Counted from the stretch's first letter, positions 1-14,310 are shown. The stretch is 64,000 bases of DNA from Turnera subulata (GCA_028386065.3 JAKUCV010002545.1:13299-77298), one strand, 5' to 3'. A program made the numbers and translations. Notes: a model not told the origin generated them from the sequence alone.

Positions 1-146
1 AGTCAAGTTCTATGTTTTGGAGCATTTACAAAGAAAAATCATCAGTAAAGATGCTTATGATATTTGATTTAGAAGAAAAATATGTACATATGATACAAAA
101 CCGATACAAAATTCCAGCAGAAACAGCAAGGGAGCGTTAAAACAAG

Positions 147-221
147 TACATCTACAGATTAACCCTAAAAAAAAATTGTACATCTACAGATTAACCCTAA
201 AAAAAAATTGTACATATACAG
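147..221. repeat. Tandem duplication, 32-bp unit, about 2.3 copies, downstream of VIR
   Basis: Two identical 32-bp units (147-178 and 179-210) and a partial third (tacatatacag) lie 90-160 bp beyond the VIR stop codon, probably in its 3'UTR or terminator region. Each unit holds one CCCTAAA motif, but this is not a telomeric array. Confidence 0.85.
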
Positions 222-308
222 TTCTACAGATTATTACAAAAGTCTTGAGCACTGAAGGCTATTATGAAGATAATACAGCGATCAAAATCAAATTACACAA
301 ATTGTCTG

Positions 309-3300
309 CTACTGCTGGCCTAACCTTTCCTGTAAACAAGAAATGAAAAGATGTTAACAACATTCTAAAGTAACAATATTCACATATTAAAGCATAGAGA
401 GAGAAAGAAAGAACATTCAAGCCAGCCAAAATAGCTGATGAGGAATAGCTCATCCACGACTACAACAATTCTTCCTCTTTTTCATCCAAGGACCAATCAG
501 GTCTTAATTCTAATCAGTTTAATCCTCTTAATAAGCCAATATTGTAAAGGAGATTACTAAAGCTGTCTAAATATTCCCAGACATGGTTCCGTTATGTTGA
601 CCAAGGGATCATTTGACTCGGCTTGAGTTAGCCTGGATTCCAAATCAACTACCAAACCAGTCAGGGTTGCACTATCAGAGAAGGCCATCAGTGAATGAGA
701 AAATTAAGAATTGGCTTTGCTTAATCTAGACTGAGGCCACTTGTAAACAAGTTATTTCTGGAGAAATATGGCTAGAATCGACATCCATATAGCCATCCCT
801 TAATTGTTTGAGATAAAGTTTTAAGTTGAAAGGATTTGTGTTTTGTGCAGGGTAGGGTAGAAAACAAAGAAAAGCACACGCACATAAAAAACACAGAAAA
901 AATGTAACAAAATAGATTTCCATGAAGAAACAGTAGCCACCTGAAGCATCTGCATTAACTTTGGATGCTGCTCCAGAAGTCGGCACAGTTCTTCCTTGTT
1001 GCTCAATAAAGACTGCACATAACATGTTCATTCCAGTTCAGCAAACTTAAGCAATTACTTTTAAAATTTGTGTACAACAATGATGGGCTGTGTGTCCAAG
1101 TACCGTAATAGCTTCGGGATCCTTGAAATACTCCTGTAATGACATTCCCAAATCTTGTTGCCGCTGGGAAGCATCTCCTTGCTGATGTATACCATGTGGT
1201 TGATTATGTTGAACATGCTGTTGTTGCCGTGACTGAGAGTGTTCTTGTTGTTGACCTGAATAATGGGTTTGCATTTGAGAAACCTGTGATTGTTGAAGCA
1301 ACTGCAGTTGATGCACTTGCATTTGTTGCAAAGACAATCCTTGTTCCAGTGGCTGAGAAGACTGGGCAGGTGGCCAAAGATGCTGAGGTGGCTGTGGAGG
1401 GCGTTGAAGAGGAGGCTGCAAAGGCTGCAGCTGATGTATGGGCTGTGGGAGATTTTGAAAGATATTTGGGTTATCAACTTGCTGCATACCTGGAGTGCCT
1501 CCAAAAAATGCTACAGGGACTGTAGCTGTCCTACTGAAAACCATTGGAGGCATTAGAGGAGGTGGAGGATAAGAACTTGGCCCAGAACCAGATACTGCAA
1601 GATTTCCCAATCGAGGATCTACTATAGGAGGGATAGATGTCTGGGGAAGCTCAGAAGTTCCAGAATTGTATGCAGAAGACTGGGAAGTAGAAGCCTTCAC
1701 AGTTGGTATATTATATGGGCTAGAAGAGAATGGAGGTGGGGTAGGAGGAAGTGGCGGATGAGGTCCAGCAGATCCACCAGGAGAAGAAATAGAATTCCGT
1801 GAATACTTGGACTCTGGCATGGGAAGTGAAGATGCTACTTGTGCATTGTTGTTTCCAAATGCAGATATATACTCTGATTGAACCTGCATAAAAGGGAAAT
1901 CAAGATGATGCCAATGCAGACAAAAAGGCAGTCTCAAAGTATAAGCTTTTTTAACAGAAAGAATGTCATTCTTACTTGGAAGGCCACATGATGAGGTGGC
2001 TGCAGCTCTGCCACAGTGTTAACAAATGGAGATGAATGGCTGGGGCCAGGGTCAACCGTCTGAGACATTACATTTGAGAATGTTGATGGAGGTGGCATCG
2101 GAGGCAAAGGTGGCTGATTCAGAGGAATCTTCCTGTCATAAATTCCCCGAGAACCTGAAACATTCTGCGGGCTGTTTTTCATGTAAAAATTATGCTGAGT
2201 CATCCTAGAATCTACTGGTGATTGTACACGCAAACCAGAAGTACTTGTAGCTTGAACAGAGTCAAATCCAGTAGAGGAATGAACTGGGTTAACATTCTTC
2301 AAGTCATCAGATTGCTCAAAAAATTTCTTATCTGAAGAGACACTTGGTTCTCGTGTCAATGGCATTTCAGGTCGTAAAACTGACATCCTTGAGGAGATCT
2401 CACTTTGCGTGTTTTCATCTACATGAGACATTAGTTGTGTACCCGAGTGCGGAAATTGAGAACTTTCATTAACATCACTTTCTGTCTCTTCAACAATCGA
2501 GTGGGGAGATCTTTGCTCAGATATGACAGGGGCGGGCTGCTGCAGACTATCATCTAGCTGAGGGAAAGGCAATTTATCATCAGACACAGACTCTTCCCCA
2601 TCAAAAACTATATCTATACCCTGAAGATCATCATCAAGATCTGTTTTTAGTGGCTTAGACCTATTTATTTTTTCCTTCTCAGTACTGTTTACTGCATTCT
2701 TTGCTAGAGTAGATGGTTCCCCAACAATAGCAGCCGTGGGATTCTGGCGTTCCCTTTGTCTTGCCATAAATTCATCAACATGAATCGAAGGAGGTCTTCC
2801 ACCAGAAGATCCTACTCGTTGAACTGCTATAACATTAGAATTGGTAACACCATCAGTATTTCTTTCTCTTGCAACATAGTCATCCACATGCATAGATGGG
2901 GGTCGGCTGGTATTAGGTTTGCGCTGTCTAAAGGTATCCCTACGACTTGGTCCCAAAGCAATAGAAGATGGGCCTGATCCCCGTGAAAATGCACTTTGAC
3001 CTGTTGTTTCAGCCGCCGAATTATCTCCCTTGATTCGTTTACCAGCAGCATCAACAGATGGCAATTTCCTTTTTCCAGAAATCAATTGTGGCACTCTATC
3101 CGGCAACGTTTCTGGACATTCCCACAGAAACTTCTCAGCAAGACCTCCTACGTAAAGATAATCATCAACCTTTCCAATGCGGGCATCTACCATCTGATTC
3201 TTTTTGGAAGAAAGCCAAAGTTCATCCGGTGATAAAAGAGTTTCCTTGCCACCCATGATATCATCATAAGTAACTGAACCGGTAGGATTTTGCAACAATG

Positions 3301-6300
3301 ACAACAATAAATTGGCAGATTCCAAAGCCTGTGTATAGAAGTCAGTCAGTCAGATTCCACAAACAGTTGAAGGAAGCAAAGAATAACATAAACATTTAAC
3401 AACTGTAATGTGTTTGCCTGATTCAAAGCATCTTGTGCATCATCAGCAGTTAAGCCGTCCTCATCAATAGGCCTTGAACCTAAGAGCATGGGCATTTCCT
3501 GCATGAAACTTATATTTTGTTCAGAGCCATCTGTTCCATCCACTTCAGAGCTTATACGGTAGAGGCATTTCATGGCCTTCACTGCATTCACATTTACACT
3601 GCAAAAAGGTAAAGAAGAAAAATATAATTTAATTCCCACGACTAGAAATACAGGAAAGAAAGATGAAGTTATCAAAAACAAGAAATGTGAAAAGTAATCA
3701 TCTTGTTCCCTCGTTTAAACCGTGGTAAAAACGCCACATAATTTTCTACATCATTCATCAGAAGAATATGGGAAACAAGAGCAGCTCTGGACAAATATAT
3801 ATCCCAGCGGTCCACCCTACAAATACATCCAAACCAAATAACTCTGGAGGTAGAATGAAGGAGGCTACCCATGCAGAGTAAGAACTAATCATGAACAGAT
3901 ACTCGAAAAGAAATTGCCCTACCACTCCAATGTCCCTTTTGCTACCTCCCCTCTCACTTGATACATATAAGAACATGAAAGAAAAAAGCAGAAACTTCAA
4001 AAAACTTGTTTTCCTCCACTGTGTACCATAGTTAGACTCCTGAGCAAAAACGAACCATTTCATAGCTACATTTCTCCTCATGACATAAAACTACTTGGCT
4101 AGTAACCATCAAAACAAAAGAACCAAGCAAGTTTTCCGAGACTCCGTTGAAAGCAGGTTTCTCATTATGTCCTAATCAAAGCTTCACAAAGTTAGTGAAA
4201 AGAGCCACTCCACAGATTTTTCATCATCAATGAGGTTCAACTTGCGAAAACATGTTTGCTAAGACCCAAAAAATGAGTAGAAATAGTGAAATCAAAGTCT
4301 AGTACACAATTTGAGAATGATACTCTTACATTCTAAAACATGTATGAGAAACCAAAGCTGTCAAATTCTGAAAAACATAACACTTTGCTCCTAATAAATA
4401 GTCTTAGATAAAGTACCTTCAGTAGATCTCATAGACGATCACAAACATAAGTTAACAGTAACTAACACCAAGAAAAACAGACTTGGTTAAGAATCTAATC
4501 CACAAAAGTAGCATCCCTTGTAAGCCAGAGAAAAGCATGAGGGCATGTACATGAGAATTACCAACTTGTGTGTGTGAATTTCTGGTGGAGGGCTCAAATA
4601 ATAAAATGTAAAGCATTTCTAAAATCAATTTCTATGGCATAGTGCTGCAATCTTAAAATGGCTACCTGTTAATTTGTACAGGGTGACACTACATAGCATC
4701 TTTCTAAATAGATTCTAGATAGCACTTTTGCACTTTTCCTAAAGGCAATTCCAGATAGAAACTTTTAGCAAAGCACTGAAATTGGATAAACAATCTGTAT
4801 GCTCACCTTTTTCCATCAAAACAAAGGCACAGTGAAGCTTTAGATAATGCACTAACAGCTCCAACTGCATAAATTGACAAACGGTCACTGGACTCTATTG
4901 ATTTTAACAATTTCTTCCAGCAATCTAGCAAAGAAGGATATCTTCTACATTCACAACGTTCAAGATTATAATCTCCATTCCTCTCGTGAACATTTTCCAA
5001 TTCCAGCTCGTTCTCGTTGTTGTTGACATGCCGCAAAGTTGTCAAGAAAGCACTTCTACCTTCATTGCAAGAACCCAATTCTTCGAAGGATGCAAGACAA
5101 GAAAGCAATTCTTTTCCCACTGGTAAGACCTGGGAAACAAATACATTGTTTGTTATGACCAATTAAGCAAGTAACACAAGATTAGAAAATACAAGGACAA
5201 CACAATTTCAAAGCAAATATGTGGTATTTGACAATAACATTGGGACATTCATAAACCTTTTCATAAATCCTCTGAAACGGAGATTTATGATTTTGTCATT
5301 CACATACATGTAATGGGACAAAAAGTTACCTGACAGAATCTAAGGAGATGTGGCAAAATCGACGCCCAATCCTTAGTACTCAGAGTTCCAAAACTGTACC
5401 TGATCCATGCCCAACGAAAAATATCAGAATTGCTAAGTAAGCAATCATATTAAGAAATTGGGTAGTAACAGCAACATGATCAATTATCCACTTACAAATC
5501 ATGTTTTCCTGAGGATGAGAAAGACGTTCGAGAGCCACCAAAAAGTGAGAAGGACTTAAATACTGGGTAGCACCAACTAACCAAAGTAAGCCCGCATTTA
5601 GCTGAATTATTACTATCCAAAATCTGTTGCCCATCCGAATCAATAGCAGCAAAACACCCATCCAACACTTCTCCTAGTATCTGAACAACACCCTCCTTCA
5701 ATAACAATGCCTATGCAAAAGTAGAATAACAGAGAGTTAAACATGTTTCTGACAAGTGTGAAGAGCATTAGAAGCAAATAGGGAATAACAACACATCTAA
5801 GAAAACAAGTGAAAAACCTTGGCACAAGGATGCTCCAAAACACCTGCAAGAAATTCAAGGTACCTGTATACCTGAAAGAAAAATGAGCTCAAAGAAATGA
5901 GGAAGACCAGCGATCAGAGGAAAGCAAGAGGCAAAAAGAAAAACAGAATACCTTATATGCATCTACATCCGATTGACATTGGAAGTCAGCAACTTGATCA
6001 CGAATACACGACAATATTGGCCGTAAAAGAAGAGATGCATTTTCTGCTTTTTGGCATGCAATACGAGTAATAAAAACTCGAAGCATGTCTTGGATGACTA
6101 CCAACTCCTGTAAACAAACATTGAAAAAGTCAAAAGAGGCAAAATTGGAGCATTATGGTAAGAGGGCCTAATGATATTTTGCCCTAAAACCAAATCCTCC
6201 CCATCTAAGAAACGACTAGGAAAATGGAAACACAATTAAGAAACAATGTAAGTAAACACATACAGATACAGCATAATGTTGGATAATCTGAGCGATCTTG

Positions 6301-9300
6301 TCAAGATAAGGTGACAATTGGCTAAGCAGTTTCCCACGGTGTGAAGGTTCTAGATACCAGTTAACCTGTCTCTCCTTTTGCGGTCCCAATAATGTACCAA
6401 TGGCCAATGTTCTTAGGGCACTCAACAAGGGCATTCCATCCTTCCAAAGCCAGACACCTTCCTCAGGGAATAAATCATTCTAGCAATAAAAAGTGAGAAG
6501 AGAAAAACTAGTTAAAACCAAAGTACAAGATGTTGCAAACCCATTTGCGACAATGAAATAAAATTTCAATATTGGGCAGAGATAGAGTATGTCAGAAGAT
6601 TAATAACATCAAGAGTCAAGACTATTGTGAACAAAAATCAAAAAAGTCGCATACCAGGAGACATAGTAAACTGCAAGTTTCCTTTGGACCAAAGGCCAGT
6701 AGTGAACCGGCTTGAACATTGGAGAGAAGGGAGTGGAAAAGGCCCGGAGTCCAACCATATAAGGGCCAACAAGCAAGTGCTGAGACAACAAGATGGCAAA
6801 CAGCCCCAAAACCAAGTGCAAAATCGGGATAGGAAGAGGACAAGTCTGCCGCACAAGCAGCTAACTTTGGGCTGCAACAATAGTCCATTTCAACATACAC
6901 ATACAATTAAAGCACAACCATAGAGAGGCAGCACAACAATAGAGCGGCAAATAGCCGAAAAGAATTAGAAACAAAAAAACAAATTACCTTACTTCTCGAT
7001 GCAATCGCAACAGAGCATTCATTAGTTTTGTATTTCTATGCTGTTCTTTAGCTTCCTAAAAAGATGAAAAAGATAAAACCCAATTAGATTGCTATGCAAA
7101 TTAAACAGAATGAGGAAACAAGATCAGACACAATACAGATATTCAGGATAAACATGGTGACATACAAATTATCCTAAGCCCTTTTCCAATGACCCATGGT
7201 AAATGGAGCAAAAGTGTGTAAAAGACACCATCATAAGAAAAAACTCTTCTCAAACCCCTGAAACAACCGGCTATTACACTGTTCATATAGAATCTACTCA
7301 AATCTAAGTTATCCTAGCCTCCTAAGCAATCCATAGTAAATTAGCAAAATGTGGGAAAAAAATACCATTTATTTTACTAAGACGGTAAGAGCAAACACTT
7401 GCTTCAAACCCTCAAATAACCAGCCATTTTTACTGTCCATTCCAGTACACAACACCCAGGCCAAACCATGCCTATCAAATCTCTTTCTTTAGATTCTAGA
7501 ATAATCATCATGTTACTGTTTGTTCACTTCCACCAACAGAGATACACCTCGCCTAGCATGTCCATCTCTTTGTGATGGCACTAATTCAACCCGTCAACTT
7601 ACTAATTTCACATGGTCAAAAGGAAAAAGGATACTTCTGTAGCAACAGACACTTCTGAAGATTTTCTAATTTGATCAAGAGTCACAGAATAGGTTCATGT
7701 TTTAGTGTCTCTAGTATTTCATGGTTGTGGTTTGTTGGTTTGAATGGTTGATTCATAATCATCGTTTCCAATCTTAGTTATCCAAGTCCTGGTAGATAAG
7801 GAGTCTAACTTTAATAAGGTTCTCAAGTCCTGGTAGATAAGGAGTCTAACTTTAATAAGGTTCTCAAGTAATTTAGTCTACGCAAAACCATGATTGTCAT
7901 GATTTATTCAAAGACAATAGCAAAAAGATTAAAATAAAATCAGGAGCTATAAAACTGTCTTTGATTTGTTGTCAGACTGAAATGTGACCTTAACCAATGC
8001 CTCGTATTTTAATGACTGTTTAAACATTAAGCACAACTGCTGTCCACCTTTATCCTTATACAAATTGCTGCTTCGATACCCAAGTTACGGTTCCCAGCCC
8101 CATCTGGCGCTTATAACAGTCCTAAAACACTAGCAGTGGTCCACAATTTCGATCCTGATGAGCGATCACGTTCTCAAACAAATCCTCATCCTTACCCTTC
8201 TTGACAAGTATCAACACTACCCTCAAGTTAACTAGTCCAAAATGGAAATTAGATTCAACCAGCTTGTTGATGATAAGCAGTTCTTATACATTTATTCAAA
8301 TTAAGTTTCTCCTACTCAAACAGAAATTGAAAATAAAATTTTAAAAGAGAAATGATAAACAATCTCACCAACCTGTAATTTATGAAAGAGGTTGATCAAC
8401 AATACAAGAGAAGGAACCAAAAGATCAACTAAGCTCTGCTCACGATTACGTTCCAATAGCAAATCAGAAGTAGAATTGCATTCTGTTCCCTCGTCAACAA
8501 GGTAATCTGTCCACAACAAAAAGAAGCGCTCATTTTGTAGAGAGAACAAGCAAACATAACAAAAGGACAGTAATAATTACAATAAGACAAAGTAATCATT
8601 AATGTAAAGCCCTATGCAGATATTTTAACCCAGACAAACATAACCCCTGGAAGCCACTAGCACTGAGCAACTAACCGTGATTGTTAGAGGACTTCTCAAG
8701 CATGGAGCTGCACTTCACCAGAATGGCATAGATAACTATAGAAGCACCTTCATCATACAGAGCTGCAGCAACAGTCTAAAAAAATAATAAACTACAATAA
8801 GACCAATGTAGATTCACTATGGCAGTATGGAAATTTACAGTGAGCATTACCGAGTTCCCTGAAATGAAAGCCAATATTCGAATTGCTGTTGTCAACTGTG
8901 CAATAGATGAATCACGAAGGGGATCACCATCCTCGGAGACAACTTTAGCAAGATTATCCATAACATTTATCTCTGAACCACTTGAATTATCTCCAACAAC
9001 ATTCTCCACATCAGTAAAGTCTGACACTAGAATGTTAGTAGAATTTATGTGGGCATCACCTCCAGAAGCCAACACAGCAGAATACCGAAGAAGACCAACT
9101 GCTCCATTTTTATGGTATACCACACCAGCATCTATCCACTCCAACAATCTAGTTGGAGCATCTTTCCTATTGGACCCAGGCGATGAAGAATGCAATGCTT
9201 TATGAAGTTCCATAGCATGTCCAATCCAAGAATCCAAGGAGGATGCAGTTGAATCGGTAACAATTACTTCAAAAATTTCAGCGGCTGAGTGAAATATTGC

Positions 9301-12300
9301 CAGATTTACCGGTGAACCTCCTTCACACCAAGAATTCAGCCAATTGCATACATCAGACAAACAATTCAATTGAACACATTGTACAAGGAAACGTGAAAAT
9401 TTTTAACTTTTTATGAACTTGAACCATAGAGTAATATGACTACCATAATTCGTGGAAACGGACTCTGGTTCCTTTACAGAATGTAAAGCTTCAATCAAGA
9501 TAGATACAGCCTATACATAAAGCAAAACTGAAAGTTAGTATTGCAATAAGATAACAATGCAAATCAAACAAAAAAATAAAGACAAGAAAAATATTATTTC
9601 TGACAAATGAGAAAAGCGTCAAAATGTTTTCACGTTACACATAGTCAGGGCAGCTGATACTATCAACTCTTGAATAGGAAAGAATTCAAAAACCAAATAA
9701 CTAGGATCACATCTTTATATAACTCAGAGTTTACTCAAACACTCGGTGTAAGGTAAGCAAATCATGCAGAGGCTACTCTTCTGTTATAATGACTGTGAAT
9801 GGAACCTGAATATTTTGCAGAGTCATATTAGTATTGCATGCTTTCATACCTCTGGAAAATACCCAAGAACTAGCAAAGCCTGTCGTCCACAATCTGACCT
9901 GCAAGTTATTATCAAACATGTATCAGAACTAGCAGCATTCTACTCAAAATTTCACGACAAAAATGATGTTAATGAGCTCCACCTAGAGATAGCACACAGC
10001 TCCCATAGCACCCATAAAAACTCTTCAGAATGAGGAGTCGAGATAAGCAAACGATCAATAGCATTAACCTGAAACAGAATAGGCGGATATAAATTCCGTA
10101 GTGGAGCATGAACTGAGAATTAAAAAGGATAATACTATAAAAAACAAACACTTTTGGGAAAGAAAGGAACCAACCACTCTCAGATGCATCTCAACAATCA
10201 GCCCAATTTCTTGAGGACTGCAAACAAAACCCTTGGATAACAAAATTGATGCATAACGTAGAGGCACACATTCTTCTCTATTCAAATTATTTGAACCCCT
10301 TAGAGCATCAATTAACATGGCAGAAAGTTCAGGGTGATGCAACAGAAACATTAAACCTGGAAAAAAAAAAACAATATGAATCATGTTGCTCAACCTATCC
10401 AGTGAAAATGAAAGAAAAAGATAAAATTCATTAAAATAACCTGATCGGCACATGAGAAGTGAAAGAAGTAATGCACCAATAGTTGATCCAATGTCAATAA
10501 ACGTGTCTGTAATAGCTCCAACTTCTGACCGCAATATGGGTGATGACAGCAGTGCCAGCGACAAAGGCAGAAAGCCCCTATCCTGCTTCCAAGAAGATAC
10601 TTAAGAGTATAACTCACAGCAAGAGGATACCAATGTGATTTGAGCGTGAAACATAACTAATGTACCTCCGATGCATGTGTAGCAAAACTTCATTTACCAT
10701 AATGAAAAGTAGAAGACAAAAACTTTTACTGTCTACATGTTATCAGTCTGATAAATTTCTATACCACTGGCAAATAACATTTTTCTCCATCTGCCAAATC
10801 TGGACCTTTTTGGGCTAATGTAAAACCATCCAAACAAAATATTACAAACTGGTAGCACCGATTAAAAGTATTTATAAGCCTGTCTGAATCTCAGCTAAAG
10901 ATGCTTCTCAAAATGGAAGAAGGATACAAACCCACAAAGAAAAGGAGGAAAACAAGAGATCATGTGAGAAAGAGGTTTCTGAAAAACATTAAGTTCCATC
11001 ATAGCTATTATTATCCAAAAAGTAGCAGCAGTGACAGTAAATCTTCAGTAAATACCCCAAAAGTTTCAAGCTTATCACGACAATCATCAAATAGGAGGAA
11101 ACTTCATGAAGTTCATGCCACTAGGTATACAGATCCTATCAGAACTTCACTAGAAGAAAACAGCAAAACCAGAAGTTAATCGGAAAGGGGAAGTATAATA
11201 TCCGCAAGTGTTTAATACCTTGAGGAGGGACAACAAATGGGAATCAACATCCCAATTTGAAAAGCAACAATTTGATGATCCAATCAAGCTACTGGTTGCT
11301 TTATAAGACAGTAACCCTTCTGTTTGACCAAGGATCAGAGACCTGCTCGCAGAAGCCACAAGAGAAGGATCTTCTACTGGACCACGCAAGTTAATCAATT
11401 TCTGCATTAACACTTGTTACCACACATGAAGAATTACAATTTTATACACAGCCAAAGGAGATCAAATTGAACATTACTACGGACCAAGAGCTTCTTGAGT
11501 TGATATTTCGCACTGTTAAGCATATCTACAGTAACATTTGCAACGCTTCCCACAGCAGAGAGAGAGCCCAGAATAGACAGAACAGAGTTCTGGAAAAGAA
11601 TGAGGGCACAAGTTACTGATGAAGTTTTACAAATCAAAAGAGCCACATAAGCACACAAATTTAAACCGCACCTCATATCTTGAAGCAACTTCGTAAATCC
11701 GTAAGCGATTCAAGACATAGGTTGCAACAGAAGCGACATTGTGGTGTGATTTTTCTAGGACCAATTTCAACAGCTGGCTATAGCATTCACTAATACCAGA
11801 TGGAATATTTTCATCTTCACGAGGCCACCAACCTAAAGTTCCTTCACAGCCAATAGGATGTCGAGTAGCCTGCTCAATGACTCCGAGTACCAACAATATT
11901 ATGGCAGAAGAGTTATGCTGTTCACCGCAGAGAAAATGTGCAAGTTCCCCCATGGCCCCACTATTGACATAGTGAAAGCAGCTATCTCTACCAGGGCACA
12001 AGAGAAGTGCCAAACTCATGCCCAGAATTATATTCTTCGTCTGACAGTTGGAGAAAAAGTAAGATTCAGCAGGAAGACACACAGATCAAAGAGACAAACA
12101 TAAATAATTAAAAGGATAGGCGGGCACAGAGAGAAAGAGAAGGGCATGTTTCTTCTTATCCCTATGCTTAAAGAACATGCACACTTGATGCAAAATTTTA
12201 GTGAAGTACTGTGAAACCAAATCACCTGCGGAAGCCGATAGTTTCCAGTATTAGTCGAACTTCTATTAAAACAGGTGTACTTGCTGAGCATATCCACCAA

Positions 12301-13532
12301 CTGCTTAGAAGTAGCCACTTCATCTTCAGATTCAAGAAAGGTCCACTCTGCCAAGACCTCTGCTGATTCCTCTCCTAAACCATGTTGAAGGACTTGAAGA
12401 AGTTCTTTTATTCCCTCGCGAATGACAACAGGTAACTCTTCAGCATTTATGGATGCTCCAATCTTAAGATCCTTCTGACTTCCTGTTTCGCCTCGGGAAT
12501 CATTTGGAACGCATGAACAGACTGCTGACACAACAGTATTTACAACTTCATGTACGCTGCCCTCAAGATTCGGCAACTCCAACAACCTCGCAACCAGCTG
12601 CAAAAACTGCCTGACCTCAATTGAGATATCTGCAGCAGCAATTGGCATGGACAATACTTTCAGGGAGATTAATTCATCAACTGTCCTATTGGCAGAATGC
12701 AATGCCAGAGGGAGGTCATCTAGCTTTCCTTCCACAGAACTGACAAGATTAGTTAAAGAGCTGTCATCAAATTCAATGTTGAACTGCCCTAAATCTTCCG
12801 CTGTGTTTCCATATATGACCAAACTTAGACTCCGGTAACTACCTCTCACAACCAAGTGGCTAGTCACAACAGCCTGAAAGAAATGACAACATTTTCAATT
12901 CAAATTTCACTCAAACATAGTTTAAACATAGTTCTCCAATCGAAACCTAAAAGTAAGGTTTCATGGAATGAAAAAAACAGCACAAGCTAGGACGCAGCAA
13001 ATTACCTCCACTTCTAACACGTTTGACGAGGAATGAGAATAAAGAAATGGTTGGCAGAGACGCCTGAACCTTGTTTCCCCCTCACACTGCACAAAGACCT
13101 CCAAAGCAAATGAAGGAGGTGATGTTGCCCTGCACGATAAAAACAGTCAGGTTTACCATATGATTCTACATCATCTCACCAAAAGGCTAAGTCAAGAATC
13201 ACCCCCACGTCATGGATTACTTCAAAATTGCGAGAAACTAGAGCTAGTGTATTAACATACCCGACAAGCGACACAGCCTGGGATGCAGAGGTAGCATTCT
13301 GTTCAAGAAATTCGCAGGCTGTGATTACAATAGGCTCGGCAAACAGTACCTGAAGAAAAGTTTAATTATCCATCAGAAAGAAAAACAGGAAAACAAAAAT
13401 GAGCGCATATTTTGTTGATAAGAAGATAAGCCAACGGTCTGTGACGGGGGAGATTACCTCATCAACGTACTCATCAAGTTGGGGGTGCACAAAAGTTTGT
13501 GAGAACAAGACGCAGGGCTCAGGTCGGCCCAT
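309..13532 (-). CDS. VIR: Protein virilizer homolog, m6A methyltransferase complex scaffold (28 coding exons)
   Basis: VIR is the large scaffold of the nuclear m6A writer (MTA, MTB, FIP37, VIR, HAKAI). The start at 13532 gives MGRPEPCVLF, the conserved N-terminus, and the last exon gives ERLGQQ-stop, close to the Arabidopsis end. Coding exons in order: 13532-13458, 13349-13261, 13129-13006, 12873-12226, 12040-11672, 11589-11485, 11401-11219, 10582-10441, 10356-10175, 10068-9983, 9898-9850, 9510-9444, 9320-8851, 8775-8676, 8506-8373, 7055-6988, 6871-6655, 6479-6264, 6107-5952, 5871-5818, 5710-5496, 5378-5330, 5129-4807, 3598-3418, 3328-1976, 1883-1104, 1012-941, 329-309. All phases join, giving about 2175 residues (Arabidopsis is about 2140). 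The middle is helical-repeat-like; exon 25 holds RPPSMHVDDYVARER and the related RPPSIHVDEFMARQR; exon 26 is rich in proline, then glutamine. No break was seen. Identity is firm; single exon edges are by eye. Confidence 0.95.
3599..4806 (-). other. Large VIR intron (1.2 kb)
   Basis: This stretch is the VIR intron between the exons at 5129-4807 and 3598-3418. It opens with a GT donor after GGAAAAAG and closes with a TTTTTGCAG acceptor. It is AT-rich; no conserved ORF or transposon end was recognised. Confidence 0.75.
7056..8372 (-). other. Large VIR intron (1.3 kb)
   Basis: This intron lies between VIR exons 8506-8373 and 7055-6988. Apart from the 41-bp tandem duplication nothing was recognised; reading frames here are short and unconserved. 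Confidence 0.75.
7783..7869. repeat. Perfect 41-bp tandem duplication in a VIR intron
   Basis: Two identical 41-bp units (7783-7823 and 7824-7864) and the first bases of a third lie in the 1.3-kb VIR intron between the exons at 8506-8373 and 7055-6988. Perfect identity suggests recent slippage or replication duplication. No coding content. Confidence 0.9.
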
Positions 13533-14310
13533 AGTAGTCGCCAATAGGAGCGAGCACAGACCAGAGCTCGAATCCAAATGCTATTTTGGAGCTCCGTATT
13601 TTCGGAGGTTCTCTGTATTCTCGGATCAGGCTTTTCAAATTTTCAGATCCGACCCTACAAATTATGGATTTCTCATAACAATAAGTAAAAAAGATAAACC
13701 ACAAAATCAAAAACAAGACTAAACCAATTAATCCACATCCAAATTCAGTATAGTTTCAATATACCTAGCTACAGATTCAGAATAAACGAAATACAAGCTG
13801 TCCACCAATCACCAAATACTCATGACTACTCTATAAAGCACTAGAAGAAACTTACTAGAGAAGCCTATGGTCAACAACGAGGCAATGTTGCTCTTGCTTT
13901 CATACTTTTATAGACAAAGAAGAACTCACTTTAAACGAAAGCTATTTAGTTGGATTACAAAAGTAAATAAGAAGAAATATGCAACCAATGAACTAAAACA
14001 AATTAAAACCTAAACTTGGAGTCGCACAACAAATTTTAAAAAAAAAAAAATTAATAAGTTCGTTTAATAACGGTAAAACTACAAAGCATTCCGTTCATTA
14101 ACTTGTTCGGGACTCCAGCAATTCAAATTTGGAGAAAACAGTAGCATAATTTATTACCATGTACGATATTCCTGGATTCGGGGGTCCTTCGACGTCAAAT
14201 TGTGGCGGGGGAGTTGGATTCGGGGGCCGCAGCGGTGGCGGTGGCGGTGGCGGTGTACCGGAGGCTGGAAGAGAGGGATGGAGGATGGCGTTTTTGTGTG
14301 GATTTGAGAA
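13533..14310 (-). promoter_or_regulatory. VIR 5' leader with a probable 5'UTR intron
   Basis: Upstream of the VIR start, on the minus strand, a GCC/ACC-rich stretch (about 14300-14160) ends at ATG|GTAATAAAT near 14157. A good acceptor, ATTTGTAG|GGTCGG, lies near 13655, and about 120 bp of leader then runs to the start codon. This suggests a 5'UTR intron of about 0.5 kb, which is common in plant housekeeping genes. The transcription start is not visible; the intron is inferred from splice signals only. Confidence 0.5.

Noticed and set aside
147..221. Interstitial telomere repeat (CCCTAAA)
   Set aside because: Only one CCCTAAA per 32-bp unit; it is an ordinary tandem duplication.
1139..1556. 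Open frames on the plus strand (up to 128 codons)
   Set aside because: They are antisense to the low-complexity Pro/Gln-rich VIR exon; no start context and no recognised family.
9320..9369. VIR exon 13 extended upstream (QLNCLSDVCNWLNSW…)
   Set aside because: No AG acceptor gives the correct frame upstream, while GAAG|GAGG at 9320 keeps phase and matches the family (…GSPVNLAIFHSAAEIF).
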